DNA of 62,377 nt, from the NCBI GenBank assembly GCA_050249835.1, contig JBFWPT010000019.1, forward strand, positions 1 through 62,377. The letters are read 5' to 3'. The translations under genes and the position numbers were made by a program. The notes under the pieces are model-generated. The model had not been told where the DNA came from. It did not search any database and saw only the letters and a list, made by a program, of their open reading frames with translations. Below, in pieces: positions 51,501 through 58,684 of this stretch (position 1 is its first letter; each line of letters opens with the position of its first letter). Source of the DNA: Miltoncostaea sp050249835. GTDB lineage: Bacteria; Actinomycetota; Thermoleophilia; Miltoncostaeales; Miltoncostaeaceae.

Positions 51501-53104
51501 TCGGCGGCGAGGTCGGCGGCGGAGGGGGAGCCGGATCCCGGCAGCTCGCGCAGCGCCGCGGCGATCGCCGCCGGCGGGTCGGCGCCAGGGGTGAAGGCGA
51601 CGACCCGCCAGGGCGGCGAGGCGCCGCGCAACGCGGGCACCAGGCCGGCGTGGACGAGTGAGCTCTTGCCCGAGCCGGACGGCCCCACGACCGACACCAG
51701 GCCGTCGTCGGAGGTCAGCGCGACGAGGCGGGCCACCTCGCCCTCGCGGCCGAAGAAGACGGCCGCGTCCTCCTCGCGGAACGCGGCGAGGCCCCGGTAG
51801 GGGCAGGTCCCGTCGGGAGGTGGCGCCGGCCCGGGCCGGGCCGCGGGCCCGGCGAGCGCCCGGGCCAGGTCCTCCACGGCGAGCGGGTCCGCGACGGCGG
51901 CGCGCATGTCCACCCACGGGTGGTCGCCGAGCGCGGCGAGCGAGGGGTCCTGAGGGTCGGCCGCCCCGGGCAGCAGGACGGGGACGAGGTGGAAAGCGCG
52001 GTCGCGCGCGGCCAGGTCGCGGGCGGCGGCGAGCCCGCGCTCGGCCCAGTCGCCGAGTCCCGCCGGGCCCACGAGCACGGCGCAGCCGGCGGCCGCGCGC
52101 ACGGACTCGGCGGAGCCGGGCTCCGCGCCGGGGACCAGCGTGGGGGCGACGCCCTCGTCCACGAGGGCCGCGGCCACCGTCGCGGCGGCGTCCGCGTCCG
52201 CCGGCCCGTGGAGGACCGCGGCGTCGTGCCGGGCGGCCAGGGCGGCCCGGCCGAGCTCGCCGGCCGTCGCGTAGCGGTCCTCCGGGCGCTTGGCCATCGC
52301 CGTCGCCACGACGGCGTCCATCGCGGGCGGCAGGCCGGGCACGAGCGCCGACGGCGCGGGCGCCGGCTCGGTGAGGTGCGCGATCAGCGTCGCCGCGGGG
52401 GGACGGTCCGCGAAGGGCGCGCGCCCGGTGAGGGCGTGGAACAGCACGCAGCCGAGCGCGTACACGTCGGTGCGGGCGTCGAGCGCGCCGCCGCGGATCT
52501 GCTCGGGGGCGAGGTAGTCGCGGGTCCCGGTCCAGCCGCCCGAGCGGCCGGATCCGGCGGCGGCCCCCTGGAGGGACACGCCGAAGTCGGTGAGGTAGAC
52601 GTGCTCCTCGCCGTCGGGGTCGGCGATCAGGATGTTCCCGGGCTTGACGTCGCGGTGGACGAGGCCCCGGGCGTGGGCCGCGTCGAGCGCGTCCGCCACC
52701 TGCGCCACGATCCGCGCGGCGCGCCCGGCGGGCACCGGGCCGCCCTCGCGGATGAGCCCCTGGAGGCTTGCCCCGTCGACGAACCGCATGGCGATGAACA
52801 GGCGCCCGGCGTCGTCCTGTCCCGCGCGGTACACCGGGATGACGTTGGGATGCTCCAGCCCCGCGGCCATGAGCGACTCGCGGACGAAGAGCTCGCGCCG
52901 GCCGGCGTCCTCCGCGTAGCCGGGGGCGATGAGCTTCAGGGCGACCGCGCGGCCGAGCTCGGGGTCGACGGCGCGGTACACGACGCCCATGCCCCCGGCG
53001 CCCGCCAGCTCCTCGATGGCGTAGCCCGCCACCTGCTCGCCGCGGGCGAGGCGCTCGCGCGCGCCCTCGGCCGCCTCACCCGACGGCACGGTCTCGTCGT
53101 CCAC
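48395..53104 (-). CDS. Ser/Thr kinase-TIR-STAND ATPase-WD40 protein
   Basis: A 1569-residue signalling protein. GTG 53104 is chosen because GGAGG lies 6 bases upstream and the kinase domain begins at once. Domains: Hanks-type kinase about 27-290 (GAGGMGVVYRA, HRDVKPGNIL, TDFGV); a TIR-like domain about 295-410 (AVLVGPAGLGDWAER, VPVLLPGA); a STAND-type P-loop ATPase about 440-860 (CPYRGLAAFREEDA, GPSGSGKSSLVHAG, VVVDQLEEAF); one membrane helix near 880; and a WD40 propeller about 965-1560 with at least a dozen repeats. Such proteins sense a ligand through the propeller and switch by ATP-driven oligomerisation. It is convergent with the LanC-type gene and divergent from the FHA gene. Confidence 0.93.
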   Translation of the reverse strand: MDDETVPSGEAAEGARERLARGEQVAGYAIEELAGAGGMGVVYRAVDPELGRAVALKLIAPGYAEDAGRRELFVRESLMAAGLEHPNVIPVYRAGQDDAGRLFIAMRFVDGASLQGLIREGGPVPAGRAARIVAQVADALDAAHARGLVHRDVKPGNILIADPDGEEHVYLTDFGVSLQGAAAGSGRSGGWTGTRDYLAPEQIRGGALDARTDVYALGCVLFHALTGRAPFADRPPAATLIAHLTEPAPAPSALVPGLPPAMDAVVATAMAKRPEDRYATAGELGRAALAARHDAAVLHGPADADAAATVAAALVDEGVAPTLVPGAEPGSAESVRAAAGCAVLVGPAGLGDWAERGLAAARDLAARDRAFHLVPVLLPGAADPQDPSLAALGDHPWVDMRAAVADPLAVEDLARALAGPAARPGPAPPPDGTCPYRGLAAFREEDAAVFFGREGEVARLVALTSDDGLVSVVGPSGSGKSSLVHAGLVPALRGASPPWRVVAFTPGADPPAAIAAALRELPGSGSPSAADLAADRGALVAALARARSGRADGERALVVVDQLEEAFTLCADEDVRAAALDALVAAAAPGGGVTVVATIRADLYGRLTAHPELATLVAGRQMLVGPLGEEGLRRAIEEPARAAGLELEPGLTRRIMNDVGDRPGTLPLLEHLLTELWRRRRGRTLTAEAYAASGGVEGALARRANEVYLGLDPERRPVARRVLLRLVAPGEGTEDTRRRATRRELAGDPAGAADVDAVIAAFAGARLLTTGRDPADGEVTVEVAHEALIRGWPELRGWVDDDRERLRETRRLADASTEWRRAGSDDEGLLYRGARLAGWQERGHHDLNADEVAFLDASAAREQGERDARRRRTRITIGALAVALAIVAGAAAFALVQRNDAADQRDVAESRQIAANARLQLVSDPELSLLLGQEAQAIADTPEAEAVVRQAAYESRVRESLHGGADLQDAAYAPDGTTVWLADDEGVIQAWTPAGGPVASFDSGQGEVSTIRVSPDGSTVATAGSDGTVKLWGTDGTPIRTLDGHEGAVYSLAFTPDGRAVISGGADGTVRVRAVAGTGPGLVLREDDGAVNAIAVDGGRGRFVTGADDGSVRIRSLTGQPGPVLETGTQVFAVAVSPDGQRVAVGDGSATLHIWTPGEPASRPVTRNATQLGGVLSIAFSPDGSHLATGGSDGTVRVWTAAGAPVTSLRGHEDQIQGVVFAADGQSVLSAGEDGSARVWAWEDLLPTASTTGPADFPPDGGSEFAVDGRSMLSVGADGSLRSWDLESPDMTVVDPYAVADGYVMAAAVSADRSRYALARVDGVVEVRSTDGTGEPVLLRGAEGTFLGAVELSDDGTRALATASDGEVRLWDVDTGTVEVIGSGIGEAYAADLSADGTTAVTGGADGVLRVFDLETATQTAELAGHDGVIFSAEIDPAAGRVVTGAVDRTVRIWDLESGEARILTGHQSETRAAFGAEGTRMISASSEVVRVWDSESGALLLEIPSPRAENWRAELSPDGSTIALQTFGADILLYPCTTCGSEEAALDLAADRTTRELTEAERTEFGLD

Positions 53105-53286
53105 CCCTGGCCTCCGACATCCGTTACGCGACTGCGATGCAATCTGTCGTCGAGTGGATTGATAACCCGGTCGCGGGCCGCGCGATAGACCATCTAAGGT
53201 GTGGGTCGTCACCGCCGCGCCCCGGCGGGCGTGACGGCGTCCGGGCCGGGCGCCCCCGGCAGCGCGTCGCGGAGGTCCGAAACCGC
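53105..53286. promoter_or_regulatory. Divergent promoter region between the kinase-STAND and FHA genes
   Basis: A 182-base gap, locally AT-richer around 53135-53200 (CTGTCGTCGAGTGGATTGATAA), with no gene. It should carry both promoters; I could not fix the boxes. Confidence 0.5.
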
Positions 53287-53955
53287 ATGGACATCGGCGT
53301 GTGGGCCCTCGACCCGGCCGATCGCATCCAGATCCGCGAGGCCGACGCTCACGGGTTGCCCTATCTCGTCCTGCGAGACGGGGAGGGCGTCCAGCGCATC
53401 CTGCCGCTGCGATCCCACGCCAGCGCGCTGGCGATCGGCCGCGACCGCGCGAGCGAGGTGGCCATCCCCTGGGACGACCGGGTGTCGCGCACCCATGCCC
53501 AGCTCGTGCGGGTGGGGGCGAGCTGGTCGGTGGAGGACCAGGGCCTGTCGCGCAACGGCACGTTCGTCAACGAGGAGCGCATCACCGCCCGGCGGCGGCT
53601 GCACCACGGCGACGTGGTGCGGGTGGGCCACACGACGGTGATGTTCCGCGCGCCCGGTGAGACGGAGGCCCAGGCGACGGCGCCGGAGGTCGCCCTCGTT
53701 CCTCCGCGCGCGCTGTCGCCGGGCCAGCGGAAGGTGCTGCAGGCGCTCTGCCGTCCCTGCCTCGCGCCCGGCGGCCCCCACGCGCCGGCGTCGAACGACG
53801 CGATCGCCGCCGAGCTGCACCTCAGCGTCGACGCCGTGAAGGCCCACCTGCGGATGCTGTTCCGGCGCTTCGACATCGAGGACCTGCCGCAGATCCAGAA
53901 GCGCACGGCCCTGGTGAGGCTGGCGGTCGAGGCGGGGGCGCTGCGGGACGAGTGA
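53287..53955 (+). CDS. FHA-domain regulator with C-terminal HTH-like region
   Basis: A 222-residue protein. The FHA domain (about 45-120) has the phosphothreonine-binding residues in IGRDRASEV, RVSRTHAQL and LSRNGTFVNEERI. Residues about 140-220 form an HTH-like domain of the FHA-linked actinobacterial type (NDAIAAELHLSVDAVKAHLRML). FHA domains read Ser/Thr kinase phosphorylation, and a kinase gene lies divergently next door, so this is the likely effector of that kinase. Confidence 0.85.
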   Translation: MDIGVWALDPADRIQIREADAHGLPYLVLRDGEGVQRILPLRSHASALAIGRDRASEVAIPWDDRVSRTHAQLVRVGASWSVEDQGLSRNGTFVNEERITARRRLHHGDVVRVGHTTVMFRAPGETEAQATAPEVALVPPRALSPGQRKVLQALCRPCLAPGGPHAPASNDAIAAELHLSVDAVKAHLRMLFRRFDIEDLPQIQKRTALVRLAVEAGALRDE

Positions 53956-54030
53956 CCGCGCCAGGGTGTGCCCGGTCGACCCCTTGGGTGGCTGGCCGCG
54001 GGATCCCCCTCCGGGGGACGCTCCGGGGCG

Positions 54031-54501
54031 ATGACCGAGGAGACGCTCCTCACGATCTACGCCCGCGCCTGGAACGGGCACGACGCGCGGACCTGCGCCG
54101 ACTGCTTCGCCGCCGGGGCGCGCCGGGAGTACCGCGTGGTGCGGCCCTGCTCGCCCTCCACCGAGGGTCTGCGGGTGGTGCGCGGGACGGAGGCGATCGC
54201 CGCCGACATCGGCATGGTGATGCACGCGGTTCCCGATCTGAGCATCGAGGTCGTCTCGGCGGCCTACGCCAGCGACCGGCGGGTCTGGACCGAGTGGCGC
54301 CTGCGCGGCACGCACACCGAGGACTGGGACCGCTGGCGTGCCGACGGCCGCCGCATCGAGGTGCTCGGGGTGTCGGTGTTCCGCATCGCCAACGAGGGCT
54401 TCCTGGAGGAGCGCCTCTACTGGGACTCGGCGTTCGCCCGCGGGCGCCGGGACGGGCTGCCGGGCCTTCGTCCCGAGGGCTCGGTCGGGGCGCCCGGGTG
54501 A
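54031..54501 (+). CDS. SnoaL-like protein coupled to a GNAT/LuxI-like gene
   Basis: A 156-residue SnoaL-like protein (YARAWNGHDARTCADCFAA, VPDLSIEVVSAAYASDRRVW, VSVFRIANEGFLEERLYWDS). ATG 54031. Its stop overlaps the GTG of the next gene, so the two probably act in one pathway. Confidence 0.8.
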   Translation: MTEETLLTIYARAWNGHDARTCADCFAAGARREYRVVRPCSPSTEGLRVVRGTEAIAADIGMVMHAVPDLSIEVVSAAYASDRRVWTEWRLRGTHTEDWDRWRADGRRIEVLGVSVFRIANEGFLEERLYWDSAFARGRRDGLPGLRPEGSVGAPG

Positions 54502-55097
54502 CGCGCGGCGCGCGCACCGGCTCCTCCCGCCGGCACGGCCTGCGCGTGGCGCCGGCCATCGCCCGCGCGGAGCGCCGCGCCGCGGAGCGCTTCCGCGAGC
54601 AGGTGCGCCACCAGGCCGGCTGGTGGCCCGCGGACGACGCGATGACGCTGCTGGCCTGGGACGCCGACGGCGGCGTCGCCGGGTGCCTCGACGTCGGCCG
54701 TGCCCGTGGCGGGACGTTCGCGATGGAGGAGCGCGGCGTGCGCGTCCCCGGGTGGATCCCGCGGCGCACCACCGGCGAGGTCACGCGCTGGGCCGCGCGA
54801 CCGCGGCAGGGGCTGGCCGTGCAGGTGTCCCTCGCCGAGGCGGCGGCCCTCTGGATGCGCGACGAGGGGCTCACCCACGCGATCGGGCTCCTGACCGGGG
54901 AGGGGCGCCGGCGCTTGGAGCGGGCCGCCCTGCCGATGAGCCCACTGGCGCCCCCGCGCTCCGTGCTGGCCGGCGGCCGCCGCCTGCCGCTGCACCCGAT
55001 GTGGACGCCGATCCCGGACCTCGCCCGGTGGAGCGCGGCCTGCCGCCGCCGCGCCGCCGCGGTCGACGGCCTGGAGGATCTCTTCAACCTCGCTTGA
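54498..55097 (+). CDS. GNAT-fold protein resembling LuxI-type autoinducer synthases
   Basis: A 199-residue protein from GTG 54498. The layout follows acyl-homoserine-lactone synthases: FREQVRHQAGWWPADDAMT, then LLAWDADGGVAGCLDVGRA, then GEVTRWAARPRQGLAVQVSL in the position of the conserved Glu-Arg core. Similarity to LuxI is at the level of pattern; the invariant N-terminal Arg-Phe-Trp set is not clearly complete, so a general GNAT acyltransferase is an alternative. Coupled to the SnoaL-like gene. Confidence 0.55.
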   Translation: MTRGARTGSSRRHGLRVAPAIARAERRAAERFREQVRHQAGWWPADDAMTLLAWDADGGVAGCLDVGRARGGTFAMEERGVRVPGWIPRRTTGEVTRWAARPRQGLAVQVSLAEAAALWMRDEGLTHAIGLLTGEGRRRLERAALPMSPLAPPRSVLAGGRRLPLHPMWTPIPDLARWSAACRRRAAAVDGLEDLFNLA

Positions 55098-55101
55098 GGT
55101 T
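55086..55101. promoter_or_regulatory. Inverted repeat upstream of soxR
   Basis: AACCTC and GAGGTT form a perfect 6-bp inverted repeat with a 4-base spacer, overlapping the stop codon of the GNAT-like gene and 29-41 bases before the soxR start. A possible SoxR-type site. Confidence 0.5.
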
Positions 55102-55141
55102 TTGCGCGGGCGCTGTCACCCTCGGTGGCGTGCCCGGGACG

Positions 55142-55579
55142 ATGACCATCGGCGAGGTGGCCGAGCGCAGCGGCGTCGCCACCTCCGCCCTCCGCTTCTA
55201 CGAGGACCGAGGGCTGCTCGCCTCCGAGCGCACCGAGGCCGGCCACCGCCGCTTCCCGCGCGCCGTCCTCCGCCGCGTCGCGTTCATCGTCTTCGCCCAG
55301 CGGGTGGGGCTGACGCTGGAGGAGATCCGCCACGAGCTCGACCGGCTCCCCGCGGACCGGGTGCCGCAGCGCTCCGAGTGGTCGAAGCTGACCGGCCCGT
55401 GGCGCGAGCGCATCGACGAGCGCATCGCGGAGCTGCAGCGGCTGCGCGGCAGCCTGGACGAGTGCATCGGGTGCGGCTGCCTCTCCCTGGACCGCTGCCG
55501 CCTCGCGAACCCCGGCGACCGCGCCGCCGCCGCCGGCCCCGGTCCCCGGTTCTGGGTGGGGGATCCGCGCGGGGCCTGA
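55142..55579 (+). CDS. soxR: SoxR redox-sensing MerR-family regulator
   Basis: A 145-residue MerR-type activator (IGEVAERSGVATSALRFYED, RRFPRAVLRRVAFIVFAQRVG) with the [2Fe-2S] cluster motif CIGCGCLSLDRC near residue 115, diagnostic of SoxR. In actinobacteria SoxR responds to redox-active small molecules and controls a few nearby or efflux genes. ATG 55142 or GTG 55130. It stands just before tRNA-Cys. Confidence 0.93.
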   Translation: MTIGEVAERSGVATSALRFYEDRGLLASERTEAGHRRFPRAVLRRVAFIVFAQRVGLTLEEIRHELDRLPADRVPQRSEWSKLTGPWRERIDERIAELQRLRGSLDECIGCGCLSLDRCRLANPGDRAAAAGPGPRFWVGDPRGA

Positions 55580-55615
55580 GCCCGCCCCTCCGGCGCTGCT
55601 AGCCTCCGGGGTCGC

Positions 55616-55688
55616 GGCGACGTGGCGAAGTGGCTAACGCAGCGGTCTGCAAAACCGTTATTCGCGGGTTCGACTCCCGCCGTCGCCT
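55616..55688 (+). tRNA. tRNA-Cys (anticodon GCA), integration target of element 3
   Basis: Acceptor GGCGACG (55616-55622) pairs with CGTCGCC (55681-55687), with discriminator T55688. The anticodon loop CTGCAAA gives GCA, and the T arm is GCGGGTTCGACTCCCGC. No encoded CCA. Its 3' part is repeated at 62134-62160. Confidence 0.96.
55662..55688 (+). repeat. attL of element 3, 27 bp
   Basis: TCGCGGGTTCGACTCCCGCC plus GTCGCCT, covering the T arm and acceptor 3' strand, repeated exactly at 62134-62160. Upstream, 16 more bases (GCGGTCTGCAAAACCG) also recur, but the variable-loop bases between differ. Confidence 0.88.
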
Positions 55689-55787
55689 CTCGGCTCTCGA
55701 GCCAATCAGGCTCCAAGAGCAGGACTTTTCCGACGCTCTTCCGGGCCTTCGTGCTCCGCTCGCCACCGCTTGGAGCCGCTCCAAACC

Positions 55788-55815
55788 GTCGCGCATTGTC
55801 GCGCGATTGTCGCGC
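55788..55815. repeat. Candidate integrase arm sites, left end of element 3
   Basis: Three GTCGCGC copies at 55788, 55798 and 55809 (10-11 bp apart). The block GCATTGTCGCGCG (55793-55805) recurs near the other end at 62034-62044 with the second copy nearby. Confidence 0.65.
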
Positions 55816-55842
55816 ACCGGAGAGAGATCGGAGTCCTTCATC

Positions 55843-56298
55843 CTGACGATCGACGCCAGTCCGCTCCCGGACCTGCAGCAGATCCTCCGGGCGATCGAAC
55901 CGGGAGTTCAGGGGCTCGAGTGGCGCCTACTCGACCTCCGCGAGGCTGTGCAACCCGAGCCACCGAGCGACGAGCTGGAACGAATCATCGAGGCTGCCGA
56001 CCAGGCGGAGGAAGGGTTGGTTTCGGACTTCGGCGGGCTTCTCCGATTCGCGGACCTCTGTGAGCAGATTGTGGATGGGCTCTTCGTCGGTCTGAGGCCC
56101 GGTACCAAGCCCCCTGGACGGTCGGATACCGACGACCGCATCTTGGAAGTGTCTGAAGTCGTGGTGGCCGTACTCGACAGCTCCTTCTGGCTGGTCGCAG
56201 GCCCAGACACTGTCCTCGCGAGTGCCAGACACGCCTTTCCGACTGCGACGGAGGTAGAGACCGGCTCCGTTGTGCTGTCCACCTGGGGTCGCGCCTAA
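55843..56298 (+). CDS. Unknown protein of element 3
   Basis: A frame of about 151 residues (PDLQQILRAIEPGVQGLEWRL, ELERIIEAADQAEEGLVSDF, SSFWLVAGPDTVLASARHAF), acidic and helical in its first half. The start is uncertain: CTG 55843 has CGGAG 9 bases before it, whereas TTG 55807 lies inside the arm-site repeats. I do not recognise a family; it resembles small immunity-type proteins only in general character. Confidence 0.5.
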   Translation: MTIDASPLPDLQQILRAIEPGVQGLEWRLLDLREAVQPEPPSDELERIIEAADQAEEGLVSDFGGLLRFADLCEQIVDGLFVGLRPGTKPPGRSDTDDRILEVSEVVVAVLDSSFWLVAGPDTVLASARHAFPTATEVETGSVVLSTWGRA

Positions 56299-56303
56299 TC
56301 GGC

Positions 56304-56730
56304 TCAGTCGGGCCGTCTCCGCCTGGCGAGGGCCGGGTCGGTCGGGGACCAGAGAAGCCGGAGTTCCTTCTCGTAGACCCCGTAGATGAAGGGCCCCGGT
56401 CGTCGGCAACGCTGCACGATCCGGTGACGCTGGGTGACGAGCCGGCGCGCTTGCTCCTCACCGGTGAGGTTGGCGTTCGTCACGCAGAAGGCCCTGACCC
56501 CCGCGTCGTGGAGGGCGGCGAGTTCCGCAGGCCGCCGGCGGATGCTGTCGTCCTTCATGAGCACCGCCCATCCGCGCTCACCCGCAAGCGCGAGCCACTC
56601 CTCATCGTAGACGCCCTGGCCGCGCTCCTCCCCGTACACCGAGGCGAGCGTGTGGACGATCAATCCCGACGCGCGAAGCTCCTCGGCCACGCGGTAGCGC
56701 CCGAGGCTCCGGTCGAGGAAGAACTCCGGA
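56304..56730 (-). CDS. PIN-like toxin, VapC45/DUF5615-type (start unclear)
   Basis: About 140 residues beginning near PEFFLDRSLGRYRVAEEL, a PIN-like fold with Asp in FFLDRS, Glu-Asp residues in VYDEEWLALA and Asp-Asp in VLMKDDSIRRRP. It directly follows a DUF433-type antitoxin gene. No ATG, GTG or TTG lies in frame at the expected place: the codons before PEFF are all non-start for tens of codons, inside the antitoxin gene. Either a rare start codon or a frameshift from the antitoxin frame is used, or the gene is damaged. Confidence 0.65.
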
Positions 56731-57516
56731 TCAGGCGGCTGCGCGCGCCGCTGCCGCGCGGGCGGCGTCCTCGATCTCCTCGACAGGGACGCCGAAGTCT
56801 TCCGACAGATCCGCGAACGATTCGCCCGCCCGCCAGCGGTCGAGGACGTCCTCGACCCTGGCGCCGCCCCGATGGAAGAGGGGCCTTCCGAACGCGCGGT
56901 TCGGGTCGACGACGACGAGGGCTCTGCCAAATGCGGGGAGCCGGACAGAGGCCGGCCAGCCGTCGCTCGCGTAGGTGATGAGCTGGAGGTAGCTCTGGAC
57001 GACCTCTGCGAAGACGCGCTGCCCCGACCGCACCACGGTCAGCTGCTCGGCGACCTGCTCGTCCTGGCTGGCCGCCGCGTAGTCGTAGAGGACGTCCGCG
57101 CCGTCCGAGTAGAGGCTCCGCGATGCGAGGGCGTGTTCGAGCCCGATCTCCTCGGAGAGTCGCCGGAGCGCCGGGCGGATGCGCTGAAGAGGGACCCCGC
57201 TGCGCCGGAAGGCCGCAAGGACGAGCCCTTCTGCGACGCCGATGAAGGGGATGCTCGCCTCCCGTCCCCGCACCGGCAGGCTCGTCACCACTGGCTCGCC
57301 GACCACAGGCTGTCGCCTCCCGCGGCGCTCGTAACCGCGCGCCCAGGTCCGGAAGGTCGATTCGGGCACCTGCAGGCCGGCCGCGACCTCTCGAACCGTC
57401 AGGAGGGGCCGGGTCAGGCGAGGGTCATCGTCGGCGAGCGGCTCGACTGCGACGTCCCAGGACCGTGGATGGATCGAGTTCGCGGTGTCTCCGTTCCTGG
57501 TCGGCTCGTGGTTCAT
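56731..57516 (-). CDS. DUF433-type antitoxin (VapB45-like) with MerR-like N-terminus
   Basis: A 261-residue protein. An N-terminal MerR-like HTH (LLTVREVAAGLQVPESTFRTW) is followed by a long middle region and a C-terminal DUF433 domain (PLFHRGGARVEDVLDRWRAG, FADLSEDFGVPVEEIEDA). DUF433 proteins are the antitoxins of PIN-like VapC45-type toxins. ATG 57516 is 4 bases after the integrase stop, so integrase, antitoxin and toxin form one operon. Confidence 0.82.
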   Translation of the reverse strand: MNHEPTRNGDTANSIHPRSWDVAVEPLADDDPRLTRPLLTVREVAAGLQVPESTFRTWARGYERRGRRQPVVGEPVVTSLPVRGREASIPFIGVAEGLVLAAFRRSGVPLQRIRPALRRLSEEIGLEHALASRSLYSDGADVLYDYAAASQDEQVAEQLTVVRSGQRVFAEVVQSYLQLITYASDGWPASVRLPAFGRALVVVDPNRAFGRPLFHRGGARVEDVLDRWRAGESFADLSEDFGVPVEEIEDAARAAAARAAA

Positions 57517-57520
57517 GCTC

Positions 57521-58684
57521 TCACGAAGGGATCTCGGCGGCGGCTTCGGATCGCGTGAGCAGGGCGTCGAGGAGTCCCGCCGCCTCGCCCTCGTTCCCCG
57601 GCATGAGGTGACCGTAGCGGTCGAGGGTGATCGTGATGCTCGCATGACCCATGTAGGTGGACAGCGCCTTGGCGTTGACGCCAGCGGCGATCATGAGGCT
57701 TGCGAAGGTGTGACGGCATTCGTGCAGCCCGATTGGCTGGATCCCGGCCGCGCGCCAGGCCTTGATGGCCCGCGCGCGGGTGGAGGAGTAGTCGAACGGC
57801 AGTACGGGGCTTCTCCCGAACACGAGGCCCTCGCCCGAGCCGGTCAGCAGCCGGTGCTCCAACAGGTGGCGCCGCAGGGCGCCCGCCATCGGAACGCGCC
57901 GGCGACCGCCCCGGGACTTCGTGGCCACGGTGACCCGCTCCTTCGGGTCCCAAGACCGCTCGACCCGAATCAGACCCGTCCCAAGGTCGACGTCTGTCCA
58001 GAGCAGCGCCATGAGCTCACCTCGCCGGAGGCCGCCGTAGAGGGCGGTGGCCCACATGGCGCGGTCGCGATCGGGCACGGCCGCGACGAGGCGCGCGGCC
58101 TCGTCGGGTGAGGCGATGCGCTCACGGCGCCCCCTGACGGCAGGAAGCTGGATCCGATCGCACGGGTTCACGGCGATCTCGCCGCGCCCGACCGCGCGTC
58201 GGAAGATGACGCGTAGCGGCATGAGCGCGTTCCTGATGCTGCTCGGATCGAGGCCCTCGGCGAGCAGCCGGTCAGCGAGGTCCTGGACGTCCGAGCGCCG
58301 GATATCGGCCAGTCGCATGGCGCCGAGGTCGGGAAGGAGCCGCCTGCGGAATGATGCCTCGTAGCTCCGGATCACGCTGGGCTTGTATGCGTCGCCGGAC
58401 CGGTTTCGGATCGTCCCGTCCCGCGCTCCGACGAGCCATGCCTCGCCGGCGTCGCGGAGGCTGACCGCCGAGGGCGCCCGCATCTCTCCCCGGTTGAGCG
58501 CGACGGTCGCCTCGGCCCGCCACGACTTCGCGGCCGCGAGCGTGGGGAAGGTCTTGCGGATGCGCGTCCGGTCCCGGCTGCTCCAGACGTTGGCCTGGTA
58601 GCTCGGGCCGCAGTTGCAGCGCGCGCCCGAGCGGCTCGCGCATGAGCGAGCGTGTCGGACCTCGATGCCCGTCGTTCGACCCAT
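57521..58684 (-). CDS. Tyrosine recombinase (integrase) of element 3
   Basis: A 387-residue integrase of the phage type, unrelated in detail to the tRNA-Gly pair. It has an N-terminal arm-binding domain with a Cys-rich start (CASRSGARCNCGPSYQANVW), a SAM-like domain, and catalytic residues in LYGGLRRGELMALL, HECRHTFASLM, MGHASITITL and the Tyr of DRYGHLM. ATG 58684. Unusually for a tRNA-targeting integrase it is not next to either att site but near the middle of the element. Confidence 0.94.
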   Translation of the reverse strand: MGRTTGIEVRHARSCASRSGARCNCGPSYQANVWSSRDRTRIRKTFPTLAAAKSWRAEATVALNRGEMRAPSAVSLRDAGEAWLVGARDGTIRNRSGDAYKPSVIRSYEASFRRRLLPDLGAMRLADIRRSDVQDLADRLLAEGLDPSSIRNALMPLRVIFRRAVGRGEIAVNPCDRIQLPAVRGRRERIASPDEAARLVAAVPDRDRAMWATALYGGLRRGELMALLWTDVDLGTGLIRVERSWDPKERVTVATKSRGGRRRVPMAGALRRHLLEHRLLTGSGEGLVFGRSPVLPFDYSSTRARAIKAWRAAGIQPIGLHECRHTFASLMIAAGVNAKALSTYMGHASITITLDRYGHLMPGNEGEAAGLLDALLTRSEAAAEIPS

